A stretch of DNA of 64,000 bases from an uncultured Acetatifactor sp. (GCA_910589035.1 CAJUSI010000024.1:16200-80199); one strand, 5' to 3'. Counted from the stretch's first letter, positions 42,110 through 51,521 are shown. Notes: generated by a model not told the origin, from the sequence alone. Translations and numbers: made by a program.

Positions 42110-42260
42110 GAAACGCTCTCCGGGTCAAAATTGTCTCCGGCCTGAAATGGCCCCAGGTTTGAAATACTCTCTGGTCAAAACAGTCTCCGGGCCAAAACCA
42201 CCCCAAGTCTGAAACACTCTTCGGGCGAAAACAATCTCTAGAGCAAAACGTCCCCGGTCC
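42110..42260. repeat. 50-bp degenerate tandem repeat upstream of priA
   Basis: Three units starting GAAACGCTCT (42110), GAAATACTCT (42161) and GAAACACTCT (42211), each with a TCAAAA and a CTCCGG/CTCTAG word at matching places. It fills the murE-priA gap. Confidence 0.8.
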
Positions 42261-42280
42261 AAAACAGCCCTGGAAAACCG

Positions 42281-43759
42281 TTAAATATGTGTCAGACCGC
42301 CTTCCAACAGCTCCCGGATAATTACTCTCTCATCCATGGGATATTTTATCCCCCGAATCTCCTGATAGTCCTCATGCCCCTTTCCGGCCAGCACGATCAA
42401 ATCCCCCTCTTCCGCATGGGAAATCACATAGGCGATGGCTTCCCTTCTGTCGCAGATCTCGATATATCTGCCCCCCGTCTCCCCGATTCCCTGCCTGATA
42501 TCGGCTATAATATCCATGGGTTCCTCATTGCGGGGGTTATCGGAGGTGATAACGGTGAAATCCGCCAGCCGTCCGCTGACCTCCCCCATTTCAAAGCGCC
42601 GGCTTCTGGAACGGTTCCCCCCACACCCGAACATGCATACCAGCCGTCCGGGGCGGTATTCCTTCAGCGTGGATAAAAGGCTCTCCAGTGCCATGGCGTT
42701 ATGGGCATAATCTATCAGCAGGGTAAATTTATCGGAAATTCTCACTTTTTCTATACGTCCCCTGACCCTCACATCCTGCAGCGCCCGCTGTATGTCGGAT
42801 ATCTCCGCATTGAAATGGCGGCAGATGGCAATGGCGCACAGCGCGTTATACACGCTGAAGCGTCCGGGAGCGGGAAGCTCCGCCTGAAAGTCCATCAGTC
42901 CCTTTACATGAAATTTCACGCCCAGCTCCCCCGGCGTATTCACCAGCTCAAGCCCGTCCGCCCGCAGCATACATTTCTCTCCCAGGCCATAGGTCTCCAG
43001 CTCACAGCTATGCCCCTCCAGAGCCTTCCCCGTATGAAGATCATCCCCGTTGACAATGCCGATTCGGCATTGCCTGAAAAGACGGCTTTTGCACTCTGTA
43101 TACTCCTCAAAGCTGGCATGCTCGCCCGGCGCAATATGGTCCGGCTCCAGATTGGTGAAAATTCCGTAATCGAACAGGAATCCCTGGGTGCGGTGAAGCT
43201 TCAGCGCCTGGGAGGACACCTCCATAACCACCGCGTCAAGACCGGCCTCCGCCATTTTCGCGAAATATTCCTGCAGAACATAGGATTCCGGCGTGGTGTT
43301 CTCCGCATGGATATGGGTCTCCCCAATAATAGTCTCCACGGTTCCGATGAGTCCTGCCCGAAAGCCTGCATTCTCCAGGATAGACTTTACCATATAGCTG
43401 GTAGTGGTCTTACCCTTCGTGCCCGTAATCCCGATAACCTTAAGCTTCTGCGCCGGATATCCGAACCAGGCCGCGGATATAAAGGCCATTGCGTATCTGG
43501 TGTCCTCCACTTTAATGACGGTTATCTGCAGGTCGTCCGCAATCTCAACATCCCTGGAAACCACCAGCACTCCCGCTCCGTTCTCTGCTGCTTTCCCTGC
43601 GAAGCAGTGCCCGTCGAAATTGACTCCCTCAATACATACGAAAAGGCTGTCCTTTTCAATCTTTTTTCTGGAATCATATTCGATCCCCGTCACCTCCACG
43701 TCCGCACTTCCCCGTATACATTCATATTCAAGCTTTTCCAGCAGCTTCAGCAGTTTCAT
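42281..43759 (-). CDS. murE: UDP-MurNAc-tripeptide synthetase, meso-DAP type
   Basis: Adds the third stem residue to UDP-MurNAc-Ala-Glu. 492 residues; ATP loop GITGTKGKTTTS (110-121), ENTTPESY substrate loop, and DNPR (407-410), the signature of enzymes that use meso-diaminopimelate. This tells that the wall has DAP in position 3. It lies upstream of priA, far from the dcw cluster where it usually belongs. GGGAGGG precedes ATG 43759. Confidence 0.96.
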   Translation of the reverse strand: MKLLKLLEKLEYECIRGSADVEVTGIEYDSRKKIEKDSLFVCIEGVNFDGHCFAGKAAENGAGVLVVSRDVEIADDLQITVIKVEDTRYAMAFISAAWFGYPAQKLKVIGITGTKGKTTTSYMVKSILENAGFRAGLIGTVETIIGETHIHAENTTPESYVLQEYFAKMAEAGLDAVVMEVSSQALKLHRTQGFLFDYGIFTNLEPDHIAPGEHASFEEYTECKSRLFRQCRIGIVNGDDLHTGKALEGHSCELETYGLGEKCMLRADGLELVNTPGELGVKFHVKGLMDFQAELPAPGRFSVYNALCAIAICRHFNAEISDIQRALQDVRVRGRIEKVRISDKFTLLIDYAHNAMALESLLSTLKEYRPGRLVCMFGCGGNRSRSRRFEMGEVSGRLADFTVITSDNPRNEEPMDIIADIRQGIGETGGRYIEICDRREAIAYVISHAEEGDLIVLAGKGHEDYQEIRGIKYPMDERVIIRELLEGGLTHI

Positions 43760-44105
43760 TTACATACCCTCCCGCAATATTTAATGGATGGATTTACTGA
43801 AAAATGTGTCCGCAGCGCCCAGAAGAATACCTGCGCCTAAATCCATCTATGCCTCTCCCGCCTTCCGGATCTCACAACTCATGGAATATTCTGTTTTATT
43901 TTACTCTATTTTCCTCGATTCTACCACCCCTATTTTGCAAGTTCGAAAAAATACGAGGAAATACGGAAAAATGCGTCCGGAAACTCAAAAGCCTTCTTCA
44001 GGAATGGTATTTCATCCCCTTTTATTAACCTGATTATTTCCGTGCGCAAAATGTCAGGCAGATATTTCGAATACAGGATATTCTACCTGGAAGAAGGAGG
44101 CTTTC
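43760..44105. other. intergenic stretch upstream of murE
   Basis: No gene seen. The murE leader (minus strand) holds a 10-bp inverted pair GATGGATTTA/TAAATCCATC (about 43792-43855) enclosing a GC-rich inner stem. An AT-rich zone at 43900-43990 probably carries the murE promoter (TTGCAA and TAGAAT/TAAAAT words, spacing not ideal). A short plus-strand frame at 43788-44033 has no ribosome site or family match. Confidence 0.4.
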
Positions 44106-44402
44106 ATGGACTGGGTTGCAAAAATGAATCATTTTACAGTCAAAGGAGACAAAGAAATGAAGTATCGAATTATCAAAAGAGAGTCCTTCAAAGTATTCGG
44201 CGTATATGCCGAAACCAGTACGATTCAGGCAGCCGCCTTCGAACAGGTTCCGCAGGCCATCTGGCCCCGCATTTATACCGAATGGTTCCCCGACTCCGGA
44301 TATGAACTTACGCCGGGAATACAGTTCGAAATGTATTATGGCTTAGCCAGCCATGAGAACGGTTTTGGAGAAATCTGGCTCCCCGTCCGTCAGAAGAAAT
44401 GA
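44106..44402 (+). pseudogene. remnant of an AraC-type regulator with GyrI-like effector domain
   Basis: 98 residues. The first part (DWVAKMNHFTVKGDKEMKYRI..ESFKVFGVYAETS) is the linker and opening strand of a GyrI-like effector-binding domain. The last part (IWPRIYTEWFPDSGYELTPG..FEMYYG..EIWLPVRQKK) is its end. About 75 residues that normally lie between (after FEQVPQ) are missing in frame, and there is no AraC DNA-binding domain upstream. ATG 44106 has AAGGAGG and ATG 44157 has AAAGGAG, so a short protein could still be made. Most likely a deletion remnant. Confidence 0.6.
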
Positions 44403-44410
44403 TGCCGGTG

Positions 44411-45772
44411 TCAGCTTTCGGAGGGCTGCGCTGCCAGCTCCTCCAGCATATAGGCATATTTCACCCTGTAAATCCGTTTCAGCGCATCGTTGACGCGCTC
44501 TTCCGATATATTCCCATTTCTTACAGCCTCCAACACCCCATTGTAGGCTATGGAGAAGTCCTCCGGCATCAGCAGCATATCGCAGCCGGCCAGAAGGGCC
44601 ATGATAGCAGCCTCATCCGCCCCATAATACTCGGAAACAGCTGCCATGCTTAATGAATCCGTAATGATAATCCCCTGGAACTTCATACGCTCCCTTAGGA
44701 TCTCCGTCACGATGGTCTCCGAAAAAACAGCAGGAATCTTTTCTTCCGCGGTTTCGCTTCCCGTAAGAGAGGGAACGGACATGTGGCTGACCATAATCAT
44801 ATTTGCGCCGGCATCGATACCCGCCTGGAATACCGCCAGCTCCTCCGTCCAGAACTGCTCCGCCGTTCTGTCCGTGGATACCATCCCTTCATGGGTATCC
44901 TCTGTCGTGCAGCCGATCCCCGGAAAATGCTTCAAACACGCCGTCACCTTCTGCCCCTCGAGCCCTGCCATCATGGACGTGACATACCCGGCCGCGGATG
45001 CGGCATCGGCGCCATAGGAACGTCCCTCCATGATGCTGCCCTCCACATTGGCCAGATCAGCCACCGGTGCGAAATCCAGATTAAATCCAAGCCCCGAAAG
45101 AGTGTTTCCGATCGTCACACCCGCATTATAAGCGTTCTGGACATCCCCTGTCGCCCCGATGTCCCCCGCCCCATCCACCTTGGGTCCGATGTCGGAGGAT
45201 GCCACTCTGGCCACACTTCCGCCCTCTTCGTCCACGGCAAGGAAAAGGGGATATTTCGCATATAGCTTTGTGTTATCCAGCATGGTTCTCAGCTGCTCCT
45301 CCGACTGGATATTCTTCTTAAAATAGATAAATCCACCCACGGCATATTGCTCCAGCGCCTGCTTTGTTCCGTCCCCCGCCTGGATAACCGTCTCTGCTCC
45401 CGTAATAGCCTCCGGCGTAACGATGAACAGCCCCGCTACTTTATCCTCCAGAGGCATGGATGAGATTCTATTGTCAATAATCTCATCCAGCCTCTCTTCC
45501 GGAGTAGGCGGCTCCGGAGTGGGCTCCGGCGTCGGTTCCGGCGTAGTGATCTGATCCTCCTCCGCCAGCATATCGTCAATGATATCCTGATTCTCCTGTT
45601 CCTTCTGCTCCGTTTCCTGCTGTCTCCTGGTAAGGAAATCAACTCCTGCTGCGATTCCCGCCGCTGCCGCAAGAATCAGCACGGCGAGAAACATGTAGGC
45701 TGCAATCTGGTTCCTGACCCGTCGCTTTCTTCTTTCCTCTCTCTTTTGCTGTACACTATCTCTATCGTCCAT
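44411..45772 (-). CDS. nagZ: glycoside hydrolase family 3, beta-N-acetylhexosaminidase
   Basis: Trims GlcNAc from wall fragments. 453 residues: membrane anchor (about 24-46), a linker with repeated PTPEP, then the GH3 barrel. AVDEEGGSVAR, KHFPG followed by TEDTHEG (catalytic His/Asp loop) and the nucleophile loop ITDSLSM are intact. The anchor suggests action outside the membrane. Own promoter at 45946-45974. Confidence 0.93.
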   Translation of the reverse strand: MDDRDSVQQKREERRKRRVRNQIAAYMFLAVLILAAAAGIAAGVDFLTRRQQETEQKEQENQDIIDDMLAEEDQITTPEPTPEPTPEPPTPEERLDEIIDNRISSMPLEDKVAGLFIVTPEAITGAETVIQAGDGTKQALEQYAVGGFIYFKKNIQSEEQLRTMLDNTKLYAKYPLFLAVDEEGGSVARVASSDIGPKVDGAGDIGATGDVQNAYNAGVTIGNTLSGLGFNLDFAPVADLANVEGSIMEGRSYGADAASAAGYVTSMMAGLEGQKVTACLKHFPGIGCTTEDTHEGMVSTDRTAEQFWTEELAVFQAGIDAGANMIMVSHMSVPSLTGSETAEEKIPAVFSETIVTEILRERMKFQGIIITDSLSMAAVSEYYGADEAAIMALLAGCDMLLMPEDFSIAYNGVLEAVRNGNISEERVNDALKRIYRVKYAYMLEELAAQPSES

Positions 45773-45945
45773 CTCTATGTACTCCTGCCTTAATCTGTGA
45801 GCATCCCCCTAAAATATTTAAGGAAATGAGCTTTCACCCATTTCCTTGGCTTTCCTCCATCTTATCCTGTGTATCTCATTTCTTTTGCAATATAGCTTCC
45901 TGTACGCATTTCAGTTCTTCTGTACATCAATGGAAGGATGGTTTC

Positions 45946-45974
45946 ATTATATTGTTTTGCAGGACGTCTGTCAA
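45946..45974 (-). promoter_or_regulatory. sigma-A promoter of nagZ
   Basis: On the minus strand TTGACA, 17 bp, TATAAT, a full consensus match; leader about 170 nt. Confidence 0.8.
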
Positions 45975-46019
45975 CACATTAATCCATATTTCCATATATT
46001 TCTACAAATTCGACAAATT

Positions 46020-47339
46020 CTACAGCTTTGTCAGTACAAAAATATCATAAATTGCCTTGATTGCAATATCAAAATCCTCGTTCGCCACACCTATGATAAT
46101 ATTCAGCTCGGAGGAACCCTGATCAATCATCTTGACATTCACATTGGCATGGGATAGCGCGGAGAAAATCCTGCCTGCCGTTCCTCTGGTGGATTTCATT
46201 CCCCGTCCCACTACGGCAATCAGGGCAAGATCTGACTCGATCTCAATGGAATCCGGCTTCGCCAGCCTGTGCAGACCGGCCGCCACCTTCTGCTCCTTAT
46301 GCATGAACTCGTCCTGGTGCACAAAGACGGTCATGGTATCGATACCCGAAGGCACATGCTCAAAGGAAATCCCGTTCTCCTCAAAGGCCTGCAGCACCTT
46401 TCTGCCGAAGCCGATCTCGGTATTCATCATATCCTTTTCTATATTAATACAGCAAAAGCCCTTTTTTCCGGCTATTCCGGTGATGACATATTTTGTTTTC
46501 TGACAGGTGCTGCCCACAATCCAGGTTCCGTTGTCCTCCGGCGCATTGGTATTGCGGATGTTGATGGGTATCCCCTGCTGGCGCACAGGAAAGATGGCAT
46601 CCTCATGCAGTACATTGAAGCCCATATAGGAAAGCTCCCTCAGCTCCCTGTATGTAATGATATCGATGCCTTTGGGATTGTCAATAATGGATGGATCTGC
46701 CACCAGGATGCCGGATACATCCGTCCAGTTCTCATACACATCCGCCTGGGCCGCCTTTGCCACAATGGAACCGGTTATATCGGATCCTCCCCGGGAAAAG
46801 GTTTTCACGCTTCCGTCCGGCTTCGCACCGTAAAATCCCGGCACTACCGCACGCTCATGCTTCTCCAGCCTTGCGGAAAGCACTCCGTTCGTTTTCTCCG
46901 CATCAAAATTGCCTTCCCCGTCAAAGAAGATGACCTCCGCCGCGTCAATGAACTCATAGTCCAGATAAGCCGCCATAAGAATACCGTTCAAATATTCCCC
47001 CCTGGATGCGGCATAATCACGGCCCGCCTTTGCCTTAAAATTCTCCCTGATAAGGGAAAACTCACCCTCCAGGCTTACGGTAAGTCCCAGTCCGGTTCTG
47101 ATCTCCTCATATCTCTCCTCAATGGCGGACAGCCCGGCTTCGAAATCCTTATCCGCCTCCGCCAGCTCATAGCAGGCGTACAGCATATCCGTCACCTTGG
47201 TATCCGCCTTGAAGCGCTTTCCCGGTGCAGAGGGCACCACATATCTTCTGTCCGGATCACTGCAAATGATTTCACCCACCTTTTTGAACTGTTCTGCACT
47301 TGCCAGCGAGCTGCCGCCAAACTTCACTACCTTCGACAT
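46020..47339 (-). CDS. lysC: aspartate kinase
   Basis: First step to lysine, threonine, methionine and DAP (the MurE substrate). 439 residues: KFGGSSLA, the TFSRGGSDITGS loop, and two C-terminal ACT segments (GKKGFCCINIEKD and LIAVVGRGMKSTRG) for feedback control. ATG 47339 has GAGGAG upstream. It follows hom by 50 bp. Confidence 0.95.
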   Translation of the reverse strand: MSKVVKFGGSSLASAEQFKKVGEIICSDPDRRYVVPSAPGKRFKADTKVTDMLYACYELAEADKDFEAGLSAIEERYEEIRTGLGLTVSLEGEFSLIRENFKAKAGRDYAASRGEYLNGILMAAYLDYEFIDAAEVIFFDGEGNFDAEKTNGVLSARLEKHERAVVPGFYGAKPDGSVKTFSRGGSDITGSIVAKAAQADVYENWTDVSGILVADPSIIDNPKGIDIITYRELRELSYMGFNVLHEDAIFPVRQQGIPINIRNTNAPEDNGTWIVGSTCQKTKYVITGIAGKKGFCCINIEKDMMNTEIGFGRKVLQAFEENGISFEHVPSGIDTMTVFVHQDEFMHKEQKVAAGLHRLAKPDSIEIESDLALIAVVGRGMKSTRGTAGRIFSALSHANVNVKMIDQGSSELNIIIGVANEDFDIAIKAIYDIFVLTKL

Positions 47340-47389
47340 TTTACCACTCCTCATTACCTTTTATTTCAATCTGAACAAAGCTCAGCCGG

Positions 47390-48604
47390 CTATGCAAGAC
47401 GTATCCTGCTTAACACCGCTGCACCCAATGCACTGCATTTTTCGTCAAAATCCTTTTCCTTCATCACCGGAGTAAAGAATCCGAACTCCCCGCCGCCCTC
47501 CGGCAGCTTCACAAACCCGGTTCCTTCGCCAAAGGCCTTCTCCACGGCTCCCCGCTCCGAAGCAGAAGCCCTTATAAAAAATCTCCGCTCCGACTCTCCC
47601 GGATCCTCAAGCCTTACCTCCTCCGGTTTCCAGGTACATGAAATATTCCTCCCCCGGCTCCTGACACAATTCACCACATCCGCAGCCACCGCGCTTGCAG
47701 TGGGCAGCTTACCCGCTCCTCTTCCGCCGAATGAGACTTCCCCTACCATATCACCGGCTACCAGAATTCCGTTGAACACATCGTTCACTCCCGCAAAATA
47801 ATGATCCCGGGAGATCATAAAGGGCGCCACCATGGCCCGGACGCTTCCGTCTTCGTTAAAGCGGCAGGAAGCAAGCAGCTTTACCGTCATATCTGCCGCT
47901 TCGGCGTAGGCAAAATCGGCGCCGCTGATTCCGGTGATTCCCTCGGTGTGTATCTTTTCCGAATCTACATTCTTCCCTGTCACAAGACTGGCCAGAATGG
48001 CAATCTTACGGCAGGTATCCCATCCCTCCACATCGGCCTCCGGATTGCGCTCCGCATATCCCAGCTCCTGGGCCTGCTTCAATACCTGGCCGTAGTCCGC
48101 GCCTTCCCTTTCCATCCTGGTTAAGATATAATTGGTGGTCCCGTTTAAAATACCCGTGATTTCCTCTATCCTTTCCGTTACCAGTGAAGTGTTGATAGCG
48201 CGTATAATGGGAATGCCTCCCCCTACGCTGGCCTCAAACATATAATTGCAGCTTTTCTGCGCGGCAATTCCCAGCAGCTTTGCGCCGTGCTTCGCCACCA
48301 GCTCTTTGTTGGAGGTGCACACGCTTTTTCCCGCTTCCAGCGCCTGTTTCGTAAACTGATATGCCGCGCCGACGCCTCCCATGGCCTCGCAGACAACGCT
48401 CACCTCAGGATCATTCAGAATAATATTATAATCGTGTATCACCCTGTCCTCATAAGGATCTCCCGGAAAATCTCTCAAATCAAGTATATATTTGACCAGA
48501 ACCTCTTCTCCGGCCTGTTTGCGCGCCACCGCGCTGTTGCGCTCCAAAACTTCCACAAGACCGCTGCCCACGGTTCCGTATCCAAGCACTGCTATTTTCG
48601 CCAT
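47390..48604 (-). CDS. hom: homoserine dehydrogenase
   Basis: Reduces aspartate semialdehyde to homoserine. 404 residues: NAD(P) motif VLGYGTVGSG, TSNKELVAKHG, GILNGTTNYILT, EADVEGWD, and a C-terminal ACT-like regulatory part. ATG 48604 (AGGAG upstream) fits the family start. It sits between glyA and lysC on the same strand, joining serine/glycine and aspartate pathways. Confidence 0.95.
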   Translation of the reverse strand: MAKIAVLGYGTVGSGLVEVLERNSAVARKQAGEEVLVKYILDLRDFPGDPYEDRVIHDYNIILNDPEVSVVCEAMGGVGAAYQFTKQALEAGKSVCTSNKELVAKHGAKLLGIAAQKSCNYMFEASVGGGIPIIRAINTSLVTERIEEITGILNGTTNYILTRMEREGADYGQVLKQAQELGYAERNPEADVEGWDTCRKIAILASLVTGKNVDSEKIHTEGITGISGADFAYAEAADMTVKLLASCRFNEDGSVRAMVAPFMISRDHYFAGVNDVFNGILVAGDMVGEVSFGGRGAGKLPTASAVAADVVNCVRSRGRNISCTWKPEEVRLEDPGESERRFFIRASASERGAVEKAFGEGTGFVKLPEGGGEFGFFTPVMKEKDFDEKCSALGAAVLSRIRLA

Positions 48605-48629
48605 TGTTTTTCTCCTAATTTCTGCCCTT

Positions 48630-48739
48630 ATCAGTCCCCGCAGCACCTTAATACAAAAGATATCTGCGTCTGCCTCTGCGTCCGGAAATGCCCTGTTGCC
48701 AATGGCAGTGCCATTCCGTCGGGCATTACAGGGACTGAT
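48630..48739 (-). ncRNA. structured leader element between glyA and hom
   Basis: Three nested perfect stems: ATCAGTCCC/GGGACTGAT (48630-48638 with 48731-48739), AATGCCC/GGGCATT (48687-48693 with 48721-48727) and AATGGC/GCCATT (48701-48706 with 48710-48715). A 31-codon open frame (48726 down to 48631) runs through it but has no ribosome site. It fits no riboswitch class I know; it could be a hom leader, a glyA 3' element or a repeated extragenic palindrome. Confidence 0.45.
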
Positions 48740-48772
48740 GGTGTTTTTTGTATCAGTTCCGTCTCCACATTC

Positions 48773-50011
48773 TCAGATAAGAGGATACTTTTCGGTCAGG
48801 ACGCGCACGATCTCACGGGCCTCCCCGACCTTCTCTTCTCCGCCTTTGACCACAAGCGCCACAGCCTGCGCAATTGTGTCCATATCCGCCGTGTTCATTC
48901 CCCTGGAGGTGACCGCCGGCGTGCCAAGCCGTATTCCGCTTGTCACAAAGGGTGACTGGGGATCATTGGGGATCGTATTCTTATTGCAGGTTATATGCGC
49001 CTGATCCAGCAGCTTCTCCACCGCCTTGCCCGTGAGTCCGAAATTCGTCAGATCCACCAGCATCAGGTGATTGTCGGTGCCTCCCGATACAATCTTAAGT
49101 CCCCTGTCCATCAATCCTCTGCAGAGAGCCTGGGCATTGTCTATAATTTTTTTCTGATATTCCCTGAATTCATCGCTCAGCGCTTCCTTAAAGCAGACCG
49201 CCTTGGCCGCGATGACATGCATCAGAGGGCCTCCCTGGATACCGGGGAAAATAGCCTTATTGAAATTATATTTCTCATTCACGGCATTGCCGGACAAAAT
49301 CAGTCCGCCTCTGGGACCACGGAGGGTCTTGTGGGTGGTCGTGGTAGTCACGTCCGCATAGGGTATGGGGCTGGGATGAAGTCCTGCCGCCACAAGGCCC
49401 GCAATATGCGCCATGTCCACCATGAGTACCGCGCCGACCTCATCCGCCACCCTGCGGAATTTCCCGAAATCTATGGTCCGCGCATAGGCCGAGGCTCCTG
49501 CAATGATCATCCTGGGCCTGGACTTCAGCGCGGTTTCCCGCATGGCATCATAATCGAGGAAGCCCTCGTCGTTTACCCCGTAAGGTACAATATTAAAATA
49601 TTTCCCGGACATGTTCACCGGGCTGCCATGCGTCAGATGTCCGCCATGATCCAGGTTCATGCCCATGATGGTATCCCCGGGTTTACATACGGCAAACTGC
49701 ACAGCCATATTGGCCTGCGCGCCGGAATGGGGCTGCACATTGGCATATTCACAGCCAAAGAGCTCCTTTGCCCGCTCAATTGCAAGCCTTTCTGCCACAT
49801 CCACGCATTCACAGCCTCCGTAATATCGTTTTCCCGGATACCCTTCCGCATATTTATTCGTAAACGGACTTCCCATTGCAGCCATAACGGCTTTGCTCAC
49901 CCAGTTCTCAGAGGCAATCAGTTCAATATGGCTGTTCTGCCTCTCCTGTTCGTCCACAATGGCCTGTGCTATTTCAGGATCAACCGCTCTCACTTCATCC
50001 AGAGAATACAT
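48773..50011 (-). CDS. glyA: serine hydroxymethyltransferase
   Basis: Converts serine and tetrahydrofolate to glycine and methylene-THF. 412 residues; PLP Lys in TTTTHKTLRGPRGG, YYGGCECVDVAE near the N-terminus, DMAHIAGL for the cofactor pocket. Start ATG 50011 (MYSLDEVRAV) with GGAAGGA upstream; a longer frame to 50062 is not used by the family. Confidence 0.96.
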   Translation of the reverse strand: MYSLDEVRAVDPEIAQAIVDEQERQNSHIELIASENWVSKAVMAAMGSPFTNKYAEGYPGKRYYGGCECVDVAERLAIERAKELFGCEYANVQPHSGAQANMAVQFAVCKPGDTIMGMNLDHGGHLTHGSPVNMSGKYFNIVPYGVNDEGFLDYDAMRETALKSRPRMIIAGASAYARTIDFGKFRRVADEVGAVLMVDMAHIAGLVAAGLHPSPIPYADVTTTTTHKTLRGPRGGLILSGNAVNEKYNFNKAIFPGIQGGPLMHVIAAKAVCFKEALSDEFREYQKKIIDNAQALCRGLMDRGLKIVSGGTDNHLMLVDLTNFGLTGKAVEKLLDQAHITCNKNTIPNDPQSPFVTSGIRLGTPAVTSRGMNTADMDTIAQAVALVVKGGEEKVGEAREIVRVLTEKYPLI

Positions 50012-50225
50012 TCCAATTCCTTCCTTTCCGGCTTCAAACCGCCGTGTCAATGGGCATTTCATGACATTTCTGCCGTCTTCCGGTCTTTAGAATGCCCTGA
50101 CATATGCTGATATAATACACCTGAATTATCCCCATGCTGCGCTGGCTCCACTCAGCGATGCCACCGCATCACCTCAGTTTATCCTGCGCCAGATATACGG
50201 GCAATCAGGATGGATTATTCTAGGT
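50012..50225 (-). other. long, foldable glyA leader
   Basis: About 200 nt between promoter and start codon. Visible stems on the minus strand: ATCCTG/CAGGAT, GATGC-GGTG-GCATC, CGCTG-AGTGGAGC-CAGCG, and an outer CTGA/TTCAG. It lacks the conserved cores of glycine, THF and ZTP riboswitches, so I leave it unnamed. Confidence 0.4.
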
Positions 50226-50253
50226 ATTATATCATAGAATGAAAAGTTTGCAA
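50226..50253 (-). promoter_or_regulatory. glyA promoter
   Basis: On the minus strand TTGCAA, 16 bp, TATAAT. Confidence 0.65.
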
Positions 50254-50273
50254 ACAAAATTTTCCTTATCTTG

Positions 50274-50302
50274 TTTACGAAATGACACCTTACTGTTAAA
50301 AT
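50274..50302 (+). promoter_or_regulatory. probable promoter of diacylglycerol kinase gene
   Basis: TTTACG, 17 bp, TAAAAT; divergent from the glyA promoter, the two -35 boxes being about 20 bp apart. Confidence 0.45.
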
Positions 50303-50404
50303 TAAAAGAAAGAAGCGGCCAAATACTGCAAATAATCATTTCGCAAAAATATGGATGCAGAAAAAGCTGCGAAAAATTAAGCAAAAGAAAGCAGAGGAAA
50401 TGCC

Positions 50405-51328
50405 ATGTATCATATAATCATCAACCCGGTTTCCCGTTCCGGCAGGGGATTACAGATATGGAATAAAGAGGTGGAACCGGTTCTCCGGAGAAAAAAAGTG
50501 GAGTACCGTTCCTATTTTTCCGAAAAACCGGGAGATGTTATCCGCATCGTACGGGAGCTGTCCATCCGGGCACAGGGCGATCTCTCCCTCCTCATTCTCG
50601 GCGGAGACGGCACAATGAATGAAGCCCTGCAGGGAATGGAAGATCCGTCCAGGTTCATCCTGGGCTATATTCCCACCGGTTCCAGCAATGACCTTGCCCG
50701 GGATCTGAAAATCCCGAAAAATCCCTCCGATGCCCTTGAGCTGATTCTGAACTCCGAAACTCCCCGCTCCATGGATCTTGGGACCGTTGTCTATCCGGAC
50801 GGAGAAATGCGGCATTTTGCAGTAAGCTGCGGTATCGGCTTTGACGCTGCAGTCTGTGAAGAAGCCCTGCACTCAAAGATTAAGAAAACCATGAACAGGC
50901 TGGGACTGGGGAAGCTGACCTATCTCGGCATTGCACTTCGGCAGCTTTTTGCCGCAAAGGCAGTGTCCGGGAAGCTTACCCTCGAGGGCGGCTCCCCCGT
51001 TGATATCGGGAATATGCTGTTCATCGCCTGTATGCTCCATCGCTTTGAGGGCGGAGGATTCATGTTTGCCCCCGATGCAGATGCCACGGACGGAGTTCTT
51101 GATATGTGCGCCGTCGGGGATCTTCCGAAATCCCTGATACTTTTTGCCCTTCCCACTGCTTTCAGGGGAAAGCATTATCGTTTCAAGGGGATTTCACCTT
51201 ACAAAGCAGGGTCGCTCACCATCGAGACCTCAATTCCCCTGTGGGTGCATACGGACGGAGAGGTAACCAGGAAAAGCAATTGTATACGCATATACTGCCG
51301 GCAGAACGCCCTGCGGATTCATTGCTGA
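50405..51328 (+). CDS. diacylglycerol kinase-type lipid kinase (YegS/BmrU family)
   Basis: Cytosolic lipid kinase, 307 residues. HIIINPVSRSGRG at the start, nucleotide loop GGDGT (66-70), YIPTGSSNDLARDL and the DGE near the C-terminus are the family marks. It may recycle diacylglycerol from wall-polymer synthesis (DgkB-like). GAGGAAATGCC precedes ATG 50405. A PAP2 phosphatase gene follows on the same strand with its own promoter. Confidence 0.9.
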   Translation: MYHIIINPVSRSGRGLQIWNKEVEPVLRRKKVEYRSYFSEKPGDVIRIVRELSIRAQGDLSLLILGGDGTMNEALQGMEDPSRFILGYIPTGSSNDLARDLKIPKNPSDALELILNSETPRSMDLGTVVYPDGEMRHFAVSCGIGFDAAVCEEALHSKIKKTMNRLGLGKLTYLGIALRQLFAAKAVSGKLTLEGGSPVDIGNMLFIACMLHRFEGGGFMFAPDADATDGVLDMCAVGDLPKSLILFALPTAFRGKHYRFKGISPYKAGSLTIETSIPLWVHTDGEVTRKSNCIRIYCRQNALRIHC

Positions 51329-51379
51329 TTTTTGAACCTTAAGGAATTCTAAATAATACTTAAAAAGTGAGAAAAGCCA

Positions 51380-51407
51380 TTGAAATTTCGTTCTGGCAAG
51401 CTATACT
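51380..51407 (+). promoter_or_regulatory. promoter of PAP2 gene
   Basis: TTGAAA, 16 bp, TATACT. Confidence 0.6.
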
Positions 51408-51521
51408 ATAAAATCGTAGCCTGAACCCGGACTTCGAATGGAATTTGTCTCGGATCTCTTTTCCGGGCGGTCAGAGCCGCCGGCAAAGGGGCAGTTAAGA
51501 TTGAAAGGATTGGTTTTTATC

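Noticed and set aside
43788..44033. Plus-strand open frame upstream of the GyrI remnant
   Set aside because: No ribosome site, no family resemblance, and it overlies the murE leader.
48631..48726. 31-codon leader peptide for hom
   Set aside because: No ribosome site and the frame simply follows the stems; kept only as part of the structured element.
50012..50225. Glycine, THF or ZTP riboswitch before glyA
   Set aside because: None of the conserved core sequences of these classes is present.
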